Below are positions 8,799 to 24,091 of a stretch of DNA of 41,954 nucleotides, piece by piece. Both the position numbers and the translations under genes were made by a program. The DNA lies in contig NZ_JPYA01000113.1 of NCBI RefSeq assembly GCF_000750005.1, positions 1 through 41,954 on the forward strand. The letters run 5' to 3'. The notes beneath the pieces are model-generated. The model searched no databases, was not told where the DNA came from, and worked only from the letters and a program-made list of their open reading frames with translations. The stretch is from Geobacillus icigianus (lineage in GTDB: Bacteria > Bacillota > Bacilli > Bacillales > Anoxybacillaceae). The first letter of the stretch is position 1. Every line of letters starts with the position of its first letter.

Positions 8799-10654
8799 AA
8801 CCAGTCCCCTCCTGTCAAGGCGAAGATGACGACCAACATCGCTAAACCGGCCGCCGCCACCAACCCATACGTCTGGGCTTGCCCGTTTTGCCCGCGCGAT
8901 CCGGCCGCGGCGATCGCGTTCACCGTGCCGGTGACAAACTGAACGAGCCCTTCCACCAAGTAACGGTCGACATACCCCAACAGGCGGCTAATGGATGACA
9001 CAAGCGCCACAACGGTCGACCGGTAAAGATCGTCCATGTAATAGTGGCGGCGCAACAATTCGTATCCGTACGGCGCGCGCGCGGACAACCAGTCGCGCGG
9101 CACGGTCCGCTTTCCGTACATGAGCCAAGCGAGGAGAATCCCGGCCAGCGACACGCTCGCCGCCACAACCGCGATCCATCCTGGCGCCGCTTCATGATGG
9201 TACGCCCCATCGGTCAACCACTCGCCGAGAAACGAGCCGAACCAAGGGGTTTGAATGTACCCGGCAGCGACCGATAAAACGCCGAGCACGACCATCGGCG
9301 CCGTCATTGACATCGGCGCTTCATGGACGGCGCCGTCATGGCGATGTCGCGCCTCGCCGGCAAAGACGAGGAAAAAGAGCCGGAACATGTAAAACGACGT
9401 CAACAGCGCCGCGGCGACCGCCAACCAAAAGAGCCCGACCGACCCGTTCGTCCAAGCGGCGGCTAAAATTTCATCCTTGCTGAAAAAGCCGGCAAACAGC
9501 GGAACCCCGCTGATCGACAGCGCCCCGACAAGAAAGAGCGGCGCGGTCCACGGCAACCGTCGCCAAAGCCCGCCCATTTCCTCAATGTTTTGCGTATGGA
9601 CGGCATGAATGACGCTGCCGGCGGCCAAAAAGAGCAACGCTTTAAAAAAGGCGTGCGTCGTTAAATGGAAAATGGCGGCGACATAACTCCCCGAGCCAAG
9701 CGCGAGCATCATATAGCCGAGCTGGCTGATCGTCGAGTAAGCGAGGACGCGCTTAATGTCCGTCTGCACCAAGCCGATCGTCGCGGCAAACACCGCCGTC
9801 CCCCCGCCGATCACCGCCACGGTCATCATAGCGGCCGCGCTTGCCTCGTAGAGCGGAAACAAGGCCGCCACAAGGTACACCCCAGCCGCTACCATCGTCG
9901 CGGCATGGATGAGCGCCGACACCGGCGTCGGGCCTTCCATCGCATCCGGAAGCCACGTATGGAGCGGGAACTGCCCGGACTTGCCGATCGCGCCGATGAA
10001 AATGAGGATGGCCGTCAGTGTCGTCATGCCGGGCGACAGCGTGCCGTTGCCAACGGCGCGGAAAATGTCATCGTAATCAAAGCTTTTCGTCTGCCAAAAC
10101 AAGAGCAGCACGCCGATCAAAAAGCCGACATCGCCGATGCGGGTCATGATAAACGCCTTTTTCGCCGCCGCTTTCGCTTCTTCTTTGTAGAAATAAAACC
10201 CGATCAGCAAAAACGACCCAAGCCCAACGAGCTCCCAAAACATGTACGCCTGCAGCAAATTCGGCGACAGCACAAGCCCAAGCATCGCAAACGTAAATAA
10301 CCCTAAATACGCATAAAACGTCGAAAACCGCTCATCCCCAGCCATATAGCCTTGCGAATAAATATGGACAAGCCAGCTGACCAAGGCGACGACAACGAGC
10401 ATCCAAGCGTTTAACGCCGTAACGGAAACACCGACCGTCAACGTGGCGTCACCGATTTTCATCCACGTCCAATTCGCTTCATACGTCGCTCCGCCGAGAC
10501 GGCTAACCAGCACGCCGAACGCCGCGAGCAGCGACAGAAGCGTGGCAGCGATGCCGACATAGGCGCTCGTTTGTTTCCATTTCCGCCCGAACCACAGCAA
10601 CAAAACAAACGAACAAAGCGGGAACAGCGGCACGACCCAAGCTAGGTTCATCAT
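8795..10654 (-). CDS. nuoL: NADH-quinone oxidoreductase subunit L (NuoL)
   Basis: The distal antiporter-like subunit, 619 residues, carrying the full canonical HTWLPDAMEGPTPVSALIHAATMV signature region (about residues 230-255). Its C-terminal extension corresponds to the lateral helix that braces the membrane arm in structurally solved complex I. Start is at the first of two adjacent ATG codons, with GGGGGAAAG upstream. It lies 19 bp after nuoK and overlaps nuoM by 4 nt. Confidence 0.96.
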   Translation of the reverse strand: MMNLAWVVPLFPLCSFVLLLWFGRKWKQTSAYVGIAATLLSLLAAFGVLVSRLGGATYEANWTWMKIGDATLTVGVSVTALNAWMLVVVALVSWLVHIYSQGYMAGDERFSTFYAYLGLFTFAMLGLVLSPNLLQAYMFWELVGLGSFLLIGFYFYKEEAKAAAKKAFIMTRIGDVGFLIGVLLLFWQTKSFDYDDIFRAVGNGTLSPGMTTLTAILIFIGAIGKSGQFPLHTWLPDAMEGPTPVSALIHAATMVAAGVYLVAALFPLYEASAAAMMTVAVIGGGTAVFAATIGLVQTDIKRVLAYSTISQLGYMMLALGSGSYVAAIFHLTTHAFFKALLFLAAGSVIHAVHTQNIEEMGGLWRRLPWTAPLFLVGALSISGVPLFAGFFSKDEILAAAWTNGSVGLFWLAVAAALLTSFYMFRLFFLVFAGEARHRHDGAVHEAPMSMTAPMVVLGVLSVAAGYIQTPWFGSFLGEWLTDGAYHHEAAPGWIAVVAASVSLAGILLAWLMYGKRTVPRDWLSARAPYGYELLRRHYYMDDLYRSTVVALVSSISRLLGYVDRYLVEGLVQFVTGTVNAIAAAGSRGQNGQAQTYGLVAAAGLAMLVVIFALTGGDWL

Positions 10655-10673
10655 CTTTCCCCCATCCCCTTTT

Positions 10674-10979
10674 CTAATGTTTCAGCGAATTGGCTTCATC
10701 GACCCGAACCGTTTTCCGATTCCGATAAAAGGCGATGAGCGCTGCCAAACCGACCGCCGCCTCCGCCGCCGCCACGGCGATCGCAAACAGCGCAAACACG
10801 TGCCCGTGAACGCTGGGATGGGGGCCGTATTTGGCAAAGGCAACGAAGTTGATGTTCACCGCGTTCAACATCAGTTCAATACAGATGAGAACAATGACCG
10901 TATTCCGTTTCGTGAGCGCCCCGTATAGCCCGATGCAAAACAAGATGAGCGAAAGCGCTAAATACGCCGATAATGTCAT
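10674..10979 (-). CDS. nuoK: NADH-quinone oxidoreductase subunit K (NuoK)
   Basis: A 101-residue membrane subunit with three hydrophobic helices, the usual length for the family. The second helix carries a glutamate in IELMLNAVN, the conserved acidic residue of the central proton channel. The third helix carries the second conserved glutamate in [10 protein letters not shown]. The ATG overlaps the nuoJ stop by 4 nt. Confidence 0.95.
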   Translation of the reverse strand: MTLSAYLALSLILFCIGLYGALTKRNTVIVLICIELMLNAVNINFVAFAKYGPHPSVHGHVFALFAIAVAAAEAAVGLAALIAFYRNRKTVRVDEANSLKH

Positions 10980-11497
10980 TCGTCTTCCGCCCCCTTGCCG
11001 TCTTTTTTCGCCAGCACGATCGCCCCAATCAAGGCGACGAGCAAAAGGACAGACACAATTTCAAACGGAATCGTATAATACGAGTACAGCCATTGACCGA
11101 TCGCCTTGGCGTTATCGGCTGGAAGCGCGCTGCCGTCAGCGCCGAAATCAAGCGTACGGATGCCGGCGTACACGGCAAGGCCAAAAGCGAGAACCGCGAA
11201 GGCGGCGGCCGCTTTATGCCCAACGCCGCCAGTCGTCTGCCGCTCCTTGTCATCGGCGTGATGGCGCGTCAACATGATGGCAAACAGCATGATGATCGTA
11301 ATGGCCCCGGAATAAATGAGCACTTGCACGACAGCGACAAATTCAGCGGAAAGCAAAACGTACAGCCCAGCGATGGCCAAAAACGTCATGACGAGGGAAA
11401 GGACCATATGGACGACGTTCGTCAACTGGAGCATCATCACCGCACCGGCGATCGCCGCGAGGGCGAGCAAGAAAAAGGCGATGTCCGTTCCGCTCAC
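10976..11497 (-). CDS. nuoJ: NADH-quinone oxidoreductase subunit J (NuoJ)
   Basis: A 173-residue membrane subunit with five hydrophobic segments. The conserved region [21 protein letters not shown] (third helix, which undergoes the pi-bulge transition in solved complexes) is present at about 55-75. It starts with GTG at 11497, preceded by GGGAG at 8 nt. The GTGA overlap with the nuoI stop again implies coupling. Confidence 0.94.
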   Translation of the reverse strand: MSGTDIAFFLLALAAIAGAVMMLQLTNVVHMVLSLVMTFLAIAGLYVLLSAEFVAVVQVLIYSGAITIIMLFAIMLTRHHADDKERQTTGGVGHKAAAAFAVLAFGLAVYAGIRTLDFGADGSALPADNAKAIGQWLYSYYTIPFEIVSVLLLVALIGAIVLAKKDGKGAEDE

Positions 11498-11913
11498 GGT
11501 TTATTCTCCCTTCTTATGTTCGTGTCGTTTTCATCGAGCCAGGCCAAGTCCTTATACAAGGCATCGCGGCTATACTCGGCGAGCTCAAAATTGTTCGTCA
11601 TAACGATCGCTTCCGTCGGACAGACTTCAGTGCACAAATCGCATAAAATGCAAATTTCAAAGTTGATGTTGTATGTTTCGATCACTTTCCCTTTTTTCGT
11701 CGGGTCCGGATGCTTTTTCCCGGTCAGCTGGATGCATTCGGTCGGACAGATGTTCACACACTGGTTGCACACGATGCATTTTTCCGGATAAAACTTTTGA
11801 ATGCCGCGGAACCGGTCAGGAAGCGGGAGCGGCTCGTGCGGGTAACCGTACGTCACTTTTTCGCGCGTCAGTTCTTTTAATGTATACGCCAATCCTTTCA
11901 TCAAGCCGATCAT
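11494..11913 (-). CDS. nuoI: NADH-quinone oxidoreductase subunit I (NuoI), 2x[4Fe-4S]
   Basis: The 139-residue iron-sulfur subunit carries electrons to the terminal N2 cluster in NuoB. Two ferredoxin motifs are intact: Cys46-49-52-56 and Cys88-91-94-98, each CxxCxxCxxxCP, for clusters N6a and N6b. Since no NuoEFG genes are present, this subunit is a plausible entry point for an external electron carrier; that is inference. The GAGAGGGGG ribosome binding site abuts the R2 repeat array that separates it from nuoH. Confidence 0.96.
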   Translation of the reverse strand: MIGLMKGLAYTLKELTREKVTYGYPHEPLPLPDRFRGIQKFYPEKCIVCNQCVNICPTECIQLTGKKHPDPTKKGKVIETYNINFEICILCDLCTEVCPTEAIVMTNNFELAEYSRDALYKDLAWLDENDTNIRRENKP

Positions 11914-11927
11914 CAGTCCAACCCCCT

Positions 11928-12290
11928 CTCCAATAAAAACGCTTTGGCATCGGTGCCGCTTTTCACACGTCTCCCGATCGCTCAGAGGAAACCAATGTTT
12001 TTCACCAACCTTCTAGGAGGCCGGTGATTTAAGGGAGCAAGTCGCTTATCAAGCCTGTTTCTCCAATAGAAAAGCTTTGTCGCATCGGGATCGTCTTTCA
12101 AACGCTTCCCCATTGCTCAAAAGAAACAACCGTTTTTCACCAAGCCACTAGAAGGGGGGTGCTTTACTCACGCAACCGCTTCTCAGAATCGTTTCTCAAA
12201 TAGAAAAACTAGTTGCATCAGCTTCTATGTTCAACGCGTTCCATCATCGATCAAGGCAAGCAGCGATTTTTCGCCAATCTTCTAGAAAAA
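11928..12290. repeat. R2 dispersed repeat, three tandem units inside the nuo operon
   Basis: Three tandem units of 133-134 bp begin at about 11928, 12061 and 12195. Each has a CTCaAATAGAAAAnC-type start, a central GCTCAAnnGAAAC block, and a 24-bp imperfect palindrome centred on CTAG (12003-12026, 12138-12161, and a half copy from 12272). The last copy stops at its CTAG, which supplies the TAG stop of nuoH (12282-12284). The first unit ends at the nuoI Shine-Dalgarno. The same units recur at 29635-29934. No reading frame in it is credible. All other nuo junctions here overlap or are at most 19 bp apart, so this 368-bp gap is an insertion or expansion. Confidence 0.85.
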
Positions 12291-13283
12291 CCATGCCTTC
12301 ACCACCGCCGTCAGCACAATGTTGGCGAGCGAAAGCGGAAGCAACACTTTCCAAGCGAACTCCATCAGCTGGTCGGCGCGCACGCGAGGGAACGTGGCGC
12401 GAAACCAAATGAAGACGAACACGACCGCACAAAACTTCAAAGCAAACCAAACCGCTCCGGGAATCCAGCCGAGAAAGGCGACCGGATGCCAGCCGCCGAG
12501 GAACAAAACTGTGATCAAGGCGGCCATCGCAAACATGTACACATACTCAGCAAGCATAAAAAACGCCCAGCGAAATCCGGAATATTCCACATGAAAGCCG
12601 GCGACCAGCTCGGACTCCGCCTCCGGCAAGTCAAACGGCGTCCGGTTCAACTCAGCCACCGCGGCGATGAGGAAAATCAAAAACGCCAACGGCTGGGCGA
12701 AAAGGAACCAGACGTCTTGTTGCGCGTTGACGATGTCGACCAAATTCATGCTTCCGGCCAAAAGCACCACGCCAAGCGCCGACATGACGAGCGGAATTTC
12801 ATAGGAAATCATTTGCGCCGCTGCCCGCATCCCGCCAAGCAGCGCATATTTGTTGTTGGATGCCCAGCCCCCGGTGATGACGCCGACGATCGTTAATCCG
12901 GAAACGGCAATGTAATACAAAAGGCCAACGCCGAGATCGGCGAACCGGAACGCATCGGTAAACGGCACGACCGCCAACACCATAAACGACGGCGCAAACG
13001 CAATCACCGGGGCCAGCACATACAGCGGGCGGTCGGCCGCTTTCGGGATCGTATCCTCTTTCAAAAGCAGCTTCAACACATCGGCGACAGTTTGTAAAAG
13101 CCCGAAACGGCCGCCGACTTGGTTCGGGCCGATACGCCCTTGCATAAACCCCATCACTTTCCGCTCCGCCAAAATGCTGTAGGTGACAAAGGCGAGCACG
13201 ACCGCCAACAGCAGCGCTCCAAGCCCGAAAAAGAGGGCGATGTTCGACCAGCTTGGGGCGGATTCAAGCCATTGCTCCATCAT
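12282..13283 (-). CDS. nuoH: NADH-quinone oxidoreductase subunit H (NuoH)
   Basis: This membrane subunit joins the hydrophilic and membrane arms and forms much of the quinone-binding tunnel. The 333-residue protein has about eight membrane segments. It contains the family signatures ERKVMGFMQGRIGPNQVG (about 40-58) and EAESELVAGFHVEYSG (about 220-236), with the acidic loop thought to couple quinone chemistry to proton pumping. The start overlaps the nuoD stop by 4 nt. Its TAG stop falls in the CTAG core of the R2 repeat. Confidence 0.96.
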   Translation of the reverse strand: MMEQWLESAPSWSNIALFFGLGALLLAVVLAFVTYSILAERKVMGFMQGRIGPNQVGGRFGLLQTVADVLKLLLKEDTIPKAADRPLYVLAPVIAFAPSFMVLAVVPFTDAFRFADLGVGLLYYIAVSGLTIVGVITGGWASNNKYALLGGMRAAAQMISYEIPLVMSALGVVLLAGSMNLVDIVNAQQDVWFLFAQPLAFLIFLIAAVAELNRTPFDLPEAESELVAGFHVEYSGFRWAFFMLAEYVYMFAMAALITVLFLGGWHPVAFLGWIPGAVWFALKFCAVVFVFIWFRATFPRVRADQLMEFAWKVLLPLSLANIVLTAVVKAWFF

Positions 13284-14380
13284 CCGTCGACCTCCCCGAG
13301 CACAATGTCAATCGAGCCGAGAATGGCGATGACATTGGCCAAGTTTTCCCCTTTGAGCAGCTTCGGGAGTATTTGCAAGTTATAAAACGATGGGCGCCGA
13401 AATTTCAGGCGGTACGGCTCTTTTTTGCCGTCGCTCGCAATATAGCAGCCGATTTCACCGCGCGGCGCTTCGATGCGGACGAACGTCTCGCCGGGCGGCG
13501 CCTTAATGATGCGGGGCACTTTTCCCATGATCGGCCCCTCAGGTGGAAATTGCTCGCACGCCTGCTCGATGATGCGAAGCGACTGTTCGATTTCCGCCAT
13601 TCGGCATTCATAGCGGGCTAGACAGTCGCCGCCTTCGCGCACCGGAACATCGAAGTCAAACCGGTCATACACGGAATACGGCTCATCTTTGCGCAAATCC
13701 CATTTCACGCCCGTCGACCGCAAGTTGACGCCGCTTAACGAATAGCTGATCGCTTCTTCTTTCGTATACCGCCCGACACCGGTGACGCGTTCACGGAAAA
13801 TCTCGTTGCCGGTAACAAGCTCATGGTAGCCGGCGAGTTTCTCGCGCATGTACGGAACGAACTGTTTCACCTTGTCGATCCAGCCGTCCGGCGCATCCCA
13901 CTTGACGCCGCCAATGCGCATATAGTTGAACGTCAGCCGCGCCCCGGACAGCTCATTTAAAAGATTAATAATCATTTCGCGCTCGCGGAATGCGTACAAA
14001 AACGGGCTTATCGCACCGAGGTCAAGCAAATACGTCCCCCACCAGACGAGGTGGCTGGCAACCCGACCGAGCTCCATCGCAAGAACGCGCAAATACTCGG
14101 CCCGTTCCGGCACTTCAATCCCCATCATCGTTTCGACCGCATGGCAAAGCACATAGTTGTTCGTCATCGCCGACAAGTAGTCCATCCGGTCGGTATACGG
14201 GATGATTTGCGTGTATTGCAGCCCTTCGGCGATCTTCTCCGTCCCGCGGTGCAAGTAACCGATGACCGGCGTCGCCTCTTGAATGATCTCGCCGTCAATT
14301 TTTAAAATGAGGCGGAACACGCCATGGGTGCTGGGATGTTGGGGGCCGACGTTTAAAATCATTTCTTCTGTGCGCAGCAT
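13280..14380 (-). CDS. nuoD: NADH-quinone oxidoreductase subunit D (NuoD, 49-kDa subunit)
   Basis: The 366-residue peripheral subunit forms, with NuoB, the quinone-reduction site next to cluster N2. It is related to the large subunit of NiFe hydrogenases. The NVGPQHPSTHG motif at about 10-20 contains the conserved quinone-site histidine, and IGYLHRGTEK follows at about 40. The cysteines that bind Ni-Fe in hydrogenases are absent, so it is not a hydrogenase. GGAGGTG precedes the ATG, and the gene lies 3 bp after nuoC. Confidence 0.96.
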   Translation of the reverse strand: MLRTEEMILNVGPQHPSTHGVFRLILKIDGEIIQEATPVIGYLHRGTEKIAEGLQYTQIIPYTDRMDYLSAMTNNYVLCHAVETMMGIEVPERAEYLRVLAMELGRVASHLVWWGTYLLDLGAISPFLYAFREREMIINLLNELSGARLTFNYMRIGGVKWDAPDGWIDKVKQFVPYMREKLAGYHELVTGNEIFRERVTGVGRYTKEEAISYSLSGVNLRSTGVKWDLRKDEPYSVYDRFDFDVPVREGGDCLARYECRMAEIEQSLRIIEQACEQFPPEGPIMGKVPRIIKAPPGETFVRIEAPRGEIGCYIASDGKKEPYRLKFRRPSFYNLQILPKLLKGENLANVIAILGSIDIVLGEVDG

Positions 14381-14383
14381 CGC

Positions 14384-15811
14384 TCACACCTCCGCATCGT
14401 ACGGCTCGTAATCTTTGCGCAGCGGATGACCGACCCATTGCTCGCCTAGGAAGATGCGGATCAAGTTCGGGTGGCCGCGGAATCGGATGCCAAGCAAATC
14501 ATACGCCTCGCACTCCGGCCAGTTCGCCCCCGGCCAAAGCGGGACGAGCGAATCAATTTCCGGGTTGTCGCGCTCGATTTTCACTTTCAGCGCCACCGGC
14601 TGCCGATTTGAGTACGAGTACAAGTGGACGTACACTTCCATATGCGTCTTGTAATCGGTGCCGTGCAGCTCGGATAAATAGTCAAAGCGGAGCTGTTCAT
14701 GGCTTTTCAACAACTCAGCGACTTTGTAGTACGCCTCTTTTTTTACGACAAGCGTCGGCACATCTTTCGCCAGCCGGTTGATATACGCGTCTTCAAGCAC
14801 ATCGGGACCAAGATGCTCACGAATGAGACGAACGTAGTGGTCAAGCAGCGGATCGTTCGGCGACGAGGCGGTCGGCTGTTCCGTCCCGCCGTCAGCGGCT
14901 TTCGCCTTCGCCCGGGCGGCGGCCGCGGCCTTCGCTTTGGCAGCCGCAGCCGCCTTTTTCTTCGCGAGTTCCAGGTCCTCGTCCGCCGCCCCATCGTTTG
15001 CCGCCTCACGCTGTCGCCGCAGTTCTTCCGCCTTCGCCCGCGCCTCTTCCGCCGCCTTCCGTTTCGCCGCTTCAAGGTTATCCCCACTCGGCGCTCCCAT
15101 CGCTGCTGCCTCGCGCTGTCGCCGCAGTTCTGCCGCCCTCGCCCGCGCTTCCTCCGCCGTCTTCCGCTTCGCCGCCTCAAGGTCGTCACCGGTCACCGCA
15201 CCAGTCGCCGCCTCACGCTGTCGCCGCAGTTCTGCCGCCCTTGCCCGCGCTTCTTCCGCCGCCTTCCGCTTCGCCGCCTCAAGGTCGTCACCGGTCGCCG
15301 CACCAGTGGCTGCCTCACGCTGTCGCCGCAGTTCCGCCGCCTTCGCCCGCGCTTCTTCGGCTGCCTTCCGCTTCGCCGCCTCAAGGTCGTCACCGGTCGC
15401 CGCACCAGTCGCCGCCTCACGCTGCCTCCGCAGTTCTGCCGCCCTCGCCCGCGCCTCTTCCGCCGCCTTCCGTTTCACCGCCTCAAGGTCGTCACCACTC
15501 GGCGCTCCAGTGGCTGCCTCACGCTGTCGCCGCAGTTCTGCCGCCCTCGCCCGCGCTTCTTCAGCGGCTCGTTTTTTTGCGGAAGCGAGATCTTCTGCGG
15601 AAGCCGGCGGTTCCGTTCTCGGCGCTTCTTTTATGGGGCCGGGGGGCGGAACGGCGTCCGCATTCGTCTCATTCGTTGGCCGCCGGCCTTGTTCAGCGGC
15701 TGGCTGGGCCTGTTCGGCGGCCCGCTTGGCGGCGAGCCGTTCACGCGCCAATTGTTTCGCCCGCTCGGCCGCTTCCTTTTTTCGCTGGGCCAAATCTTTT
15801 TCCTCGTCCAT
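14384..15811 (-). CDS. nuoC: NADH-quinone oxidoreductase subunit C with long N-terminal repeat domain
   Basis: The last roughly 158 of 475 residues are an ordinary NuoC (30-kDa) domain, ending with the usual PECEAYDLLGI and HPLRKDYEP region. The rest is unusual. After a charged stretch and a proline-rich linker (about 50-72), six 34-residue units (about 73-277) and a degenerate seventh (to about 310) repeat the pattern DDLEAAKRKAAEEARA followed by AELRRQREAATGA. The pattern predicts alternating Arg/Glu/Ala-rich helices with short Gly/Thr hinges. NuoC proteins are usually about 160-220 residues when not fused. The start ATG is 3 bp past the nuoB stop, and I see no internal start with a better ribosome binding site before the repeats. 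Confidence 0.93.
   Translation of the reverse strand: MDEEKDLAQRKKEAAERAKQLARERLAAKRAAEQAQPAAEQGRRPTNETNADAVPPPGPIKEAPRTEPPASAEDLASAKKRAAEEARARAAELRRQREAATGAPSGDDLEAVKRKAAEEARARAAELRRQREAATGAATGDDLEAAKRKAAEEARAKAAELRRQREAATGAATGDDLEAAKRKAAEEARARAAELRRQREAATGAVTGDDLEAAKRKTAEEARARAAELRRQREAAAMGAPSGDNLEAAKRKAAEEARAKAEELRRQREAANDGAADEDLELAKKKAAAAAKAKAAAAARAKAKAADGGTEQPTASSPNDPLLDHYVRLIREHLGPDVLEDAYINRLAKDVPTLVVKKEAYYKVAELLKSHEQLRFDYLSELHGTDYKTHMEVYVHLYSYSNRQPVALKVKIERDNPEIDSLVPLWPGANWPECEAYDLLGIRFRGHPNLIRIFLGEQWVGHPLRKDYEPYDAEV
14981..15595. repeat. 102-bp in-frame tandem repeats within nuoC
   Basis: Six 102-bp DNA units (one is 105 bp) encode the 34-residue repeats of NuoC. Adjacent units are very similar at the nucleotide level, including third positions. 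This points to recent unit duplication or ongoing homogenisation rather than selection on the protein alone. The unit length keeps the reading frame whatever the copy number. Confidence 0.9.
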
Positions 15812-15814
15812 TGG

Positions 15815-16327
15815 TTACAGCACCTTCTTCCCTGTTTTGGCTTCCAAGCGAATTTTTTCTTTCAATTTATGAATGCCGTAAATGAGCGCCGCGGGGTTGG
15901 GTGGACAGCCTGGTATGTACACGTCGACGGGAACGATCTGGTCGACCCCTTTGACAACGCTGTACGACTTGACATACGGTCCGCCGGCTGTCGCGCATGA
16001 CCCCATGGCGATCACCCATTTCGGCTCGGGCATTTGATCATACAGCCGCCGCAAAAGCGGCGCCATTTTTTTCGTCACCGTGCCGGAGACGATCATGACG
16101 TCCGACTGTCGCGGAGAGGCCCGAAAAAACGAGCCGAACCGATCAAGATCGTAGTGAGCTCCACCCACCGCCATCATCTCAATGGCACAACAGGCCAGTC
16201 CGAACGTGAGAGGCCAAAGCGAGTTGCTCCGCGCCCACCCTTTTAGCTGCTCGAGCGTTGTCAAAAACACGCTCCGCTTGATCTCCTCCATCTCCGCCAA
16301 CGAAAAACCATCCCATTTCACATCCAT
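15815..16327 (-). CDS. nuoB: NADH-quinone oxidoreductase subunit B (NuoB), N2 cluster
   Basis: The 170-residue subunit carries the terminal [4Fe-4S] cluster N2, which reduces quinone. All four ligands are present: the adjacent pair Cys46-Cys47 (LACCAIEMM), Cys111 (GSCA) and Cys141 (PGCPPNP). The start at 16327 is favoured by GAAGGTG at 5 nt and by family length. The longer open frame to 16438 lies within nuoA. It overlaps the nuoA end by 10 nt. Confidence 0.96.
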   Translation of the reverse strand: MDVKWDGFSLAEMEEIKRSVFLTTLEQLKGWARSNSLWPLTFGLACCAIEMMAVGGAHYDLDRFGSFFRASPRQSDVMIVSGTVTKKMAPLLRRLYDQMPEPKWVIAMGSCATAGGPYVKSYSVVKGVDQIVPVDVYIPGCPPNPAALIYGIHKLKEKIRLEAKTGKKVL

Positions 16328-16686
16328 CGTAACACCTTCTTTTTCCAAGCATAAATAAGACCAAGGGCAAGCAACGTGATGAACAGAACCATTTCCACGA
16401 AAGCAAATAAGCCGAGTTGATCGTAGACGACCGCCCATGGATAGAAAAACACCGTCTCAACATCGAAAATGACAAACAACAAGGCAAACAAGTAATAGCG
16501 GACTTGAAACTGGATGCGGGAATCGTGGAACGGATTGTTACCGCTTTCATAAGTGGTCTCCTTTGCCTCACTCGGTACGTGCGGCCGCAGCCAGCGTCCA
16601 AGCGTAAGCGCTCCAACCGGAAGCAACACCCCAAGACAAAGGAAGACGAAAACGATGGCATAACTATTGGCATAGATGTTGCTCAA
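16318..16686 (-). CDS. nuoA: NADH-quinone oxidoreductase subunit A (NuoA)
   Basis: The first gene of the 11-gene nuo operon, encoding a 122-residue membrane subunit with three helices. The conserved acidic loop YESGNNP and the [12 protein letters not shown] signature of the second helix are both present. Translation starts at TTG (16686), with GGGGG 8 nt upstream. No ATG fits the expected N-terminus. Confidence 0.95.
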   Translation of the reverse strand: MSNIYANSYAIVFVFLCLGVLLPVGALTLGRWLRPHVPSEAKETTYESGNNPFHDSRIQFQVRYYLFALLFVIFDVETVFFYPWAVVYDQLGLFAFVEMVLFITLLALGLIYAWKKKVLRWM

Positions 16687-16762
16687 CGAGCTCGCCCCCT
16701 TCCTGGTTTACTACATACGTATGATAATAATGATGAAATTTTTCAATAATTCCATCGATTCC

Positions 16763-16791
16763 ATTATAACATTTATATCCAGACGTGTCAG
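16763..16791 (-). promoter_or_regulatory. Sigma-A promoter of the nuo operon
   Basis: On the minus strand CTGACA (16786-16791), 17 nt, TATAAT (16763-16768): five of six and six of six consensus bases. The expected start near 16756 leaves a leader of about 70 nt, which includes the perfect palindrome CATACGTATG at 16714-16723. The atpC terminator lies upstream, so nuo has its own promoter. Confidence 0.85.
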
Positions 16792-16880
16792 CAAAACTTC
16801 AGAGGATCGCCGCAACAACATTACAAGCCGCGGGATGCGCTGCCGCTAGCCAATTTCCGCCGCTGGTGGCGAAGAAAAGC

Positions 16881-16911
16881 AAAAAAAGCAGGGGAATCCT
16901 CATTCCCCTGC
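16881..16911 (-). terminator. Intrinsic terminator of the atp operon
   Basis: A perfect 10-bp stem, GCAGGGGAAT/ATTCCCCTGC (16888-16897 with 16902-16911), has a 4-nt loop and seven T residues after it on the minus strand. It begins 3 bp beyond the atpC stop. Confidence 0.95.
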
Positions 16912-16913
16912 TC

Positions 16914-17327
<414 letters not shown>

Positions 17328-17337
17328 CTATCCCGGG

Positions 17338-19674
<2,337 letters not shown>

Positions 19675-19710
19675 CTACAGGCGCAAGGGGGCAAAGCAGC
19701 CCCCATCGCC

Positions 19711-22319
<2,609 letters not shown>

Positions 22320-22432
22320 TCACTCCTTTCGACAGCTGCCGCACTGGCGCGATCGTACAACATCGCACATAAAGGAATGGCGAAGGTGGTCGTTGACACG
22401 AACTTCGCCATCACTTTCCATCATCCAATTTC

Positions 22433-22666
<234 letters not shown>

Positions 22667-22698
22667 TTATAATTTCAGTAGTAAAATGATTCTGGAGA

Positions 22699-23809
<1,111 letters not shown>

Positions 23810-23813
23810 CCCT

Positions 23814-24035
23814 TTACTCCTCAGAGAAATATTGGTTGATAAACCGCAGCATGGCATAAACACCAGCTGCAAGGCCAAGCAAGAGACCGGCGATCAGAAA
23901 GATCGGCTCCGTGCCTAACTTGCCATCGAGCCATCGGCCACCAAACACACCGATGACGACGCAACCAACCAATTGGGACACAATCGCCGACATCAACGCC
24001 ATCGCTTGAAGGGGGTGACGCCGCTTTGGGGACAT
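23814..24035 (-). CDS. atpZ: AtpZ/AtpI family small membrane protein
   Basis: The first gene of the operon: 73 residues with two membrane helices and a short loop (GRWLDGKLGT). The protein belongs to the AtpZ family found upstream of atpI in bacilli, for which a role in divalent-cation (Mg or Ca) supply to the synthase has been proposed. The ATG at 24035 with AAGGGTG is preferred. A GTG four codons earlier overlaps that ribosome binding site. Confidence 0.88.
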   Translation of the reverse strand: MSPKRRHPLQAMALMSAIVSQLVGCVVIGVFGGRWLDGKLGTEPIFLIAGLLLGLAAGVYAMLRFINQYFSEE

Positions 24036-24091
24036 AGGTCTGCACACCCTTTAACTGCAACATGAAAACCTTCTCAATCTACCCCTTGTAA

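Noticed and set aside
12213..12896. Plus-strand open frame of 227 codons across R2 and nuoH
   Set aside because: Antisense to a clear nuoH, basic low-information translation, no Shine-Dalgarno.
14699..16000. Very long plus-strand open frames (433, 311 and 295 residues) opposite nuoC and nuoB
   Set aside because: They are antisense shadows of the GC-rich nuoC repeats, with monotonous Arg/Ser/Ala/Pro translations and no ribosome binding sites. The minus-strand frame has a recognisable NuoC domain and coupling to nuoB and nuoD.
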